A stretch of 64,000 bases of DNA from Zonotrichia leucophrys gambelii (lineage: Eukaryota; Chordata; Aves; Passeriformes; Passerellidae), in NCBI RefSeq assembly GCF_028769735.1, contig NC_088170.1:53043585-53107584 (forward strand), written 5' to 3'. Positions 60,560 through 64,000 of this stretch are shown here, in pieces. The translations under genes were made by a program, and so were the position numbers. Each line of letters starts with the position of its first letter. Positions within the stretch are counted from its first letter, which is position 1. The notes below the pieces were generated by a model, which was not told the DNA's origin, ran no database searches, and saw only the letters and a list, made by a program, of their open reading frames with translations.

Positions 60560-61250
60560 ATTCATGCAGGCTGTTCCTGTTTTGTCACTTGTCTGGATTG
60601 TTTGCCTCTGCTTGGAAGAATTAAAGCATTTTCAGAAAAGTAATCTTATCGCATGAGAGGGCAATTAGACATTTCGTAATCCTATCACCCCTGTGCTGAA
60701 ATTACCATGCCCAGTTAGCAATAATTCTGCTTCTAAGAACAGAGTGAGCAGCAGCACAGCATGAATTATTTAACTCGATGCTGTGCTTCCTGTTTTCAAG
60801 TCACTGGAATAATACTGGCACCACAGACAGTAATTATCCCCAGCATAGAGTAGAAACAGTTAATGGAACCTGCCTTTTAAATCAATATTATTAATTCAAG
60901 GAAAGAAACAGCATGTACTATCTGACGCCTATGGAGTTTTGATCTGGGCTTGATGTCACGCTGAAGTAAGGGGTTACCATGGAGATTGGAGCTCGTGTCT
61001 GCGTATCCCTCCCTGCCAGGGAGCAGTGAGGAGTGTTTTTGGAGAGGAAGTGCCCATCTGTAGTCAGTCACTATTGTTCTGGCAGAGCCACATGCCAGCC
61101 TCGCTGCAGCCCTCCGAACTGCATCATGACACAGCAGTGTCAGTCCCTCTGAATAAAGACTCCCTGTTGAACCAGATTTATCCACCCTGCCATTTTCACT
61201 GTCAGTTGATTATCTGCTTGTATTTTCTGGCTGTGTTAATGTAGTCTCTT
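60560..61250. promoter_or_regulatory. candidate conserved regulatory block
   Basis: This stretch lacks recognisable repeats and low-complexity tracts and has more CpG than the rest of the window. It carries an RFX-type X-box half-site (gttaccatggagat, 60973-60986). It also has a perfect 10-bp stem with a 15-nt loop (agcacagcat at 60753-60762, atgctgtgct at 60778-60787). Homeodomain-type cores (caattaga, tcgtaatcc) lie around 60660-60680. Together this resembles a developmental enhancer or unannotated promoter. Conservation cannot be judged from one genome, so the call rests on texture and motif shape. Confidence 0.3.
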
Positions 61251-62194
61251 AGCACTGTTATCCTAGGATTCCTACAGCTTGATACCTCGCAGCTCTGGAT
61301 GGATCTTCTTGTGTTTCCTTGCTTTCTTTGTCACCCTCTTCACTTAATCAAGGGAAAGCACCCATACTACATCAGCCACTTTGCTTGTTTTCTTTACTCT
61401 TAGATGCAGTAGACCTCGAAAGCCTGATTGTGCTTTCTCCCTTGTACAAATTCATAGCAACCAAAACCCGCTTGTAATATATCCTTTTATTAAATTATCA
61501 TTATTAATTACCAGCATATGTTTTGGAGCAAAGACTGGCAGTTTGGCACAGTCCACCATGATTATGGAATATACCTGTTTATTAACCAATTAAGTAATGG
61601 GCTGGTGTGCCAGTTGTGTATGAAATCAGGGCATTATTACTAGCTGGAAGATGTCAGACAAAATTACTTCTGTTATCTGAAGACAATGCAATGAGACATC
61701 TTCCTGAATACCAGGTGGAGTTTGTGTTCTTATTTTATTTTCCTCCTTAAGTAAAATATTCAAAATAACAGCTGATAAATTTCTGCCAGAAATTCCGTGA
61801 AGTGACTGTCTCGAATCCTATGCAAGCATAAATCAATTATGATGGAAAAAGAAGATTTATTTAACTATTTTCCCCTTTATTTTAATTCTCTTCACCCTCA
61901 TTTTTCTCTTCTCTATCTCTATTTTGTTTATCTCTTATGTCAAGTAAAGATGGATTTGAGCTGTCCAGGGTTCTCATTGAAAGTGACGCAATAGGTTTTC
62001 AGAACAGCCATTGTATGTATCCTCTTCTGCTATCATTCTTGGAAATGACTGAACAAAACATCAAAATGAATCAGCTATAGGCAGATACCTGGCATGAAAA
62101 ACTGCAGGAAAAACAATCAAACTTTAATGAATTCAAATAGCAATAAACATTTTGATTGTGAGGAATGTGCCTGCCAGGGCTGCTGGGTTCTTAC
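61251..62194. other. unique sequence
   Basis: No gene, RNA or repeat recognised. It continues the low-repeat texture of the preceding block. Confidence 0.5.
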
Positions 62195-62289
62195 CTAGCC
62201 ACTGAATATTGTGTACGTACACCAGTGGTAGGTCGATTAGCACTTGAGTACTCCCAGCCTGGGTACAGGTGTAGCATTCAAACCTCAGC
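62195..62289 (-). other. candidate 95-nt coding exon
   Basis: On the minus strand a strong donor (GGCTAG|gtaaga) sits at 62195/62194 and an AG acceptor at 62290 (acaatgcag), though its pyrimidine tract is poor. One frame is open through the whole block and beyond on both sides (about 57 codons between stops). Within the block it reads with Cys-rich and hydrophobic segments (R-F-E-C-Y-T-C-T, then V-L-I-D-L-P-L-V-Y-V-H). The block includes a perfect palindrome, gtgtacgtacac (62211-62222). No family is recognised. The weak acceptor argues against a constitutive exon. Confidence 0.15.
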
Positions 62290-64000
62290 CTGCATTGTAT
62301 GCTAACTTTCCTAATTACATGATGAATGCAGTTTCATATTTGCAATCTGCCCTACTGCTATAAACAACACAAACATTTCTTTAGTTCTACGTGGGGTGGT
62401 TCAGGCAGGGCTGCTGTGGAATTGTGATTGCCAGCTGCAGGGATGCACAGGAAAAGAACAACTTTCCCTCACTACCAGCCCTTCCAACATGTTTTATTTA
62501 TATCTCTTCCATTCCAGCTGGCATGCACACTAGCAGCTCTGGGATCTCTGACCCTGAACTAAACTGCTGCAGGGCTGATCAGGAGACTTGACAGGTACTT
62601 GGGGGAGCTGAACTGCTCAGCAAATGCTCTAACTTTACTGACACTATGAATTTTAGAAGTTTGAAAGGGATATTTCTGAACACTTATCAGTTCTATAAGC
62701 AAAATTGTTTTAGATTTCCAAAATAACTGTCATATTGTGTGATTTTTCATTTTAATTGCGAGGTTTGCTGTGTTGTGAGGGTTGACAAATGATTTTTGAG
62801 CTTTTTAATAGCCAGTTGGGATGAAGGGTCCAGCCACACCTACACAAACAAAGCTAATTTGAAAGCAGACCAGCAGTATGTCTAAGCTAAGCAAGAAAAC
62901 ATAAGCTTTCACTTCTGAAAGTGAGTGGTAAGTTCAATTCCTAGTTATGGAGGAAAAAAAGAAAGCATTACTCTTCAGCTGAAAACCCCTGGTGGTTGGA
63001 AATCATGTAAGGTTAACAAGGAAATAAAAAATATTTGGAGAGATGGATGAATGTATTTTAAAGTATACTTAAACTATCCACCAGATATGCATAAAAATTG
63101 GCATATTCTCACAGAACATGTAAATGTTACTGAATTTTCATTTTGACAAGGCTTTCAATTAGAAAGCATTTAGACAGGTTTACTTCTATACAAGGTTGGG
63201 AATTTTTCACCTTGTTGACTGAAAATCCTAGCATGTCAGCTACAAGAGACCTTGGACTATTTGTTTTTTTTTAATAATTGCTCAGAGTGACCACCTGACA
63301 CCTGAGTTATCTGGGGTTTATTGGATCTCCAGCTTAAATGCAACCAGCCAAGGAGGGAATCCAACTCTCTCTCCGCAATTAATAAATAATTTTGGTAACC
63401 AACGTGACATTTTTGATAAAGCAGGACATATACAGGTAAAAGTCGCATAGGATTCTAGACAAGGGTACTTCATCCTCGAAATCAGGTGTTTTCACATTTG
63501 AGCCACATTCATGGATTTAAATTAAATATGTTCCTTGGGCAACATTCACCTCTTGTACAAGAGATGATAAATTGCACATGGAGGAAACTTTTATTTCTCC
63601 AGCCTGAATTATTTGAGTTTTTTGCTCTTCTACTCTACAAAATACCACCATGAAAGACATACAACTGCTGAATATAATTGTAATTATTGTTTTTCTAATT
63701 CTGATATTTTTTTTCTAGTCACCGCTGTCTGCTATACAGCAGGGAACTAAGATTTTTCTGAAGGAGTCTGTATGAAGGCTAAAAAGCATATATGTTAATA
63801 TTGGTCAATAATTTTGAGACACTGAGGTGTGAAGCAACTTTCTGATTGCTTTTTCAGAAATTTGACTTCAGAATTCTTCTAGAGCAATACAAGAGATTTG
63901 AGCCCTTTTGTAATCCTACATCCTGTAAGTCCAAGGACTATGGAGTAAAAAATGCTGTCTAATAAAAAAGGTCCCTACCTTTGTTGGAAAGCTTTTCTAT
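62290..64000. other. AT-rich unique sequence to window end
   Basis: No gene or known repeat is recognised. Frames are short. A donor-like GAGTG|gtaagt lies near 62937 without a matching acceptor. Confidence 0.5.

Noticed and set aside
1..64000. Bacterial operons, CRISPR arrays, phage or plasmid systems
   Set aside because: No dense coding, ribosome-binding sites or spaced repeats are present. CR1 and avian LTR remnants place the window in a bird genome.

Overview
The window looks like non-coding DNA from a bird, probably a songbird or another neoavian. It is AT-rich, and I find no rRNA, tRNA, operon, CRISPR array or prokaryotic gene organisation. The bird assignment rests on degraded CR1 LINE 3' ends (the 'catagaatc...tttggg' type left edge near 4350, 42690 and 58804, and internal CR1 blocks near 13151 and 28980) and on avian endogenous-retrovirus LTRs (one nearly complete at 50058-50584, a fragment of the same family at 32066-32212, and another LTR-like block ending at 26672). 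This is recognition by eye; no database search was run.

No complete protein-coding gene can be supported. The longest ATG-initiated reading frame is 152 codons (40093-40551, minus), and neither it nor the others resembles a family I know. The window is best read as a gene desert or the inside of very large introns. A few short blocks carry convincing splice signals. They are reported as candidate exons with low confidence: 1965-2155 (+), 22717-22799 (+, ends in a stop codon), 27225-27302 (+, 26 open codons between a strong acceptor and donor), 31668-31813 (-, 146 nt, very strong acceptor and donor) and 62195-62289 (-). Two places (10306/10307 and 35047/35048) have a 3' splice site fused directly to a 5' splice site, the pattern of recursive splicing in long introns.

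Layout: 1-13 kb is mostly unique AT-rich DNA with a CA microsatellite, one CR1 and a weak retroviral pol-like fragment. 13-27 kb has a CR1 block, small tandem duplications, and the LTR-like block followed by a GC-richer stretch. 27-36 kb is the richest part. It holds two candidate exons, a roughly 160-bp sequence present twice in inverted orientation 2.1 kb apart, a TATC microsatellite, an interrupted tract of more than 50 T, an LTR fragment and a GC-rich block. 36-50 kb is unique AT-rich DNA with a perfect 13-bp hairpin, a CR1 and a duplicated AT/AG microsatellite. 50-60 kb holds the best LTR, an ancient amniote SINE-like sequence and several short tandem duplications. 60.5-62.6 kb has less biased composition, an RFX-like X-box, a hairpin and a candidate exon, and is the best place to look for conserved regulatory sequence.
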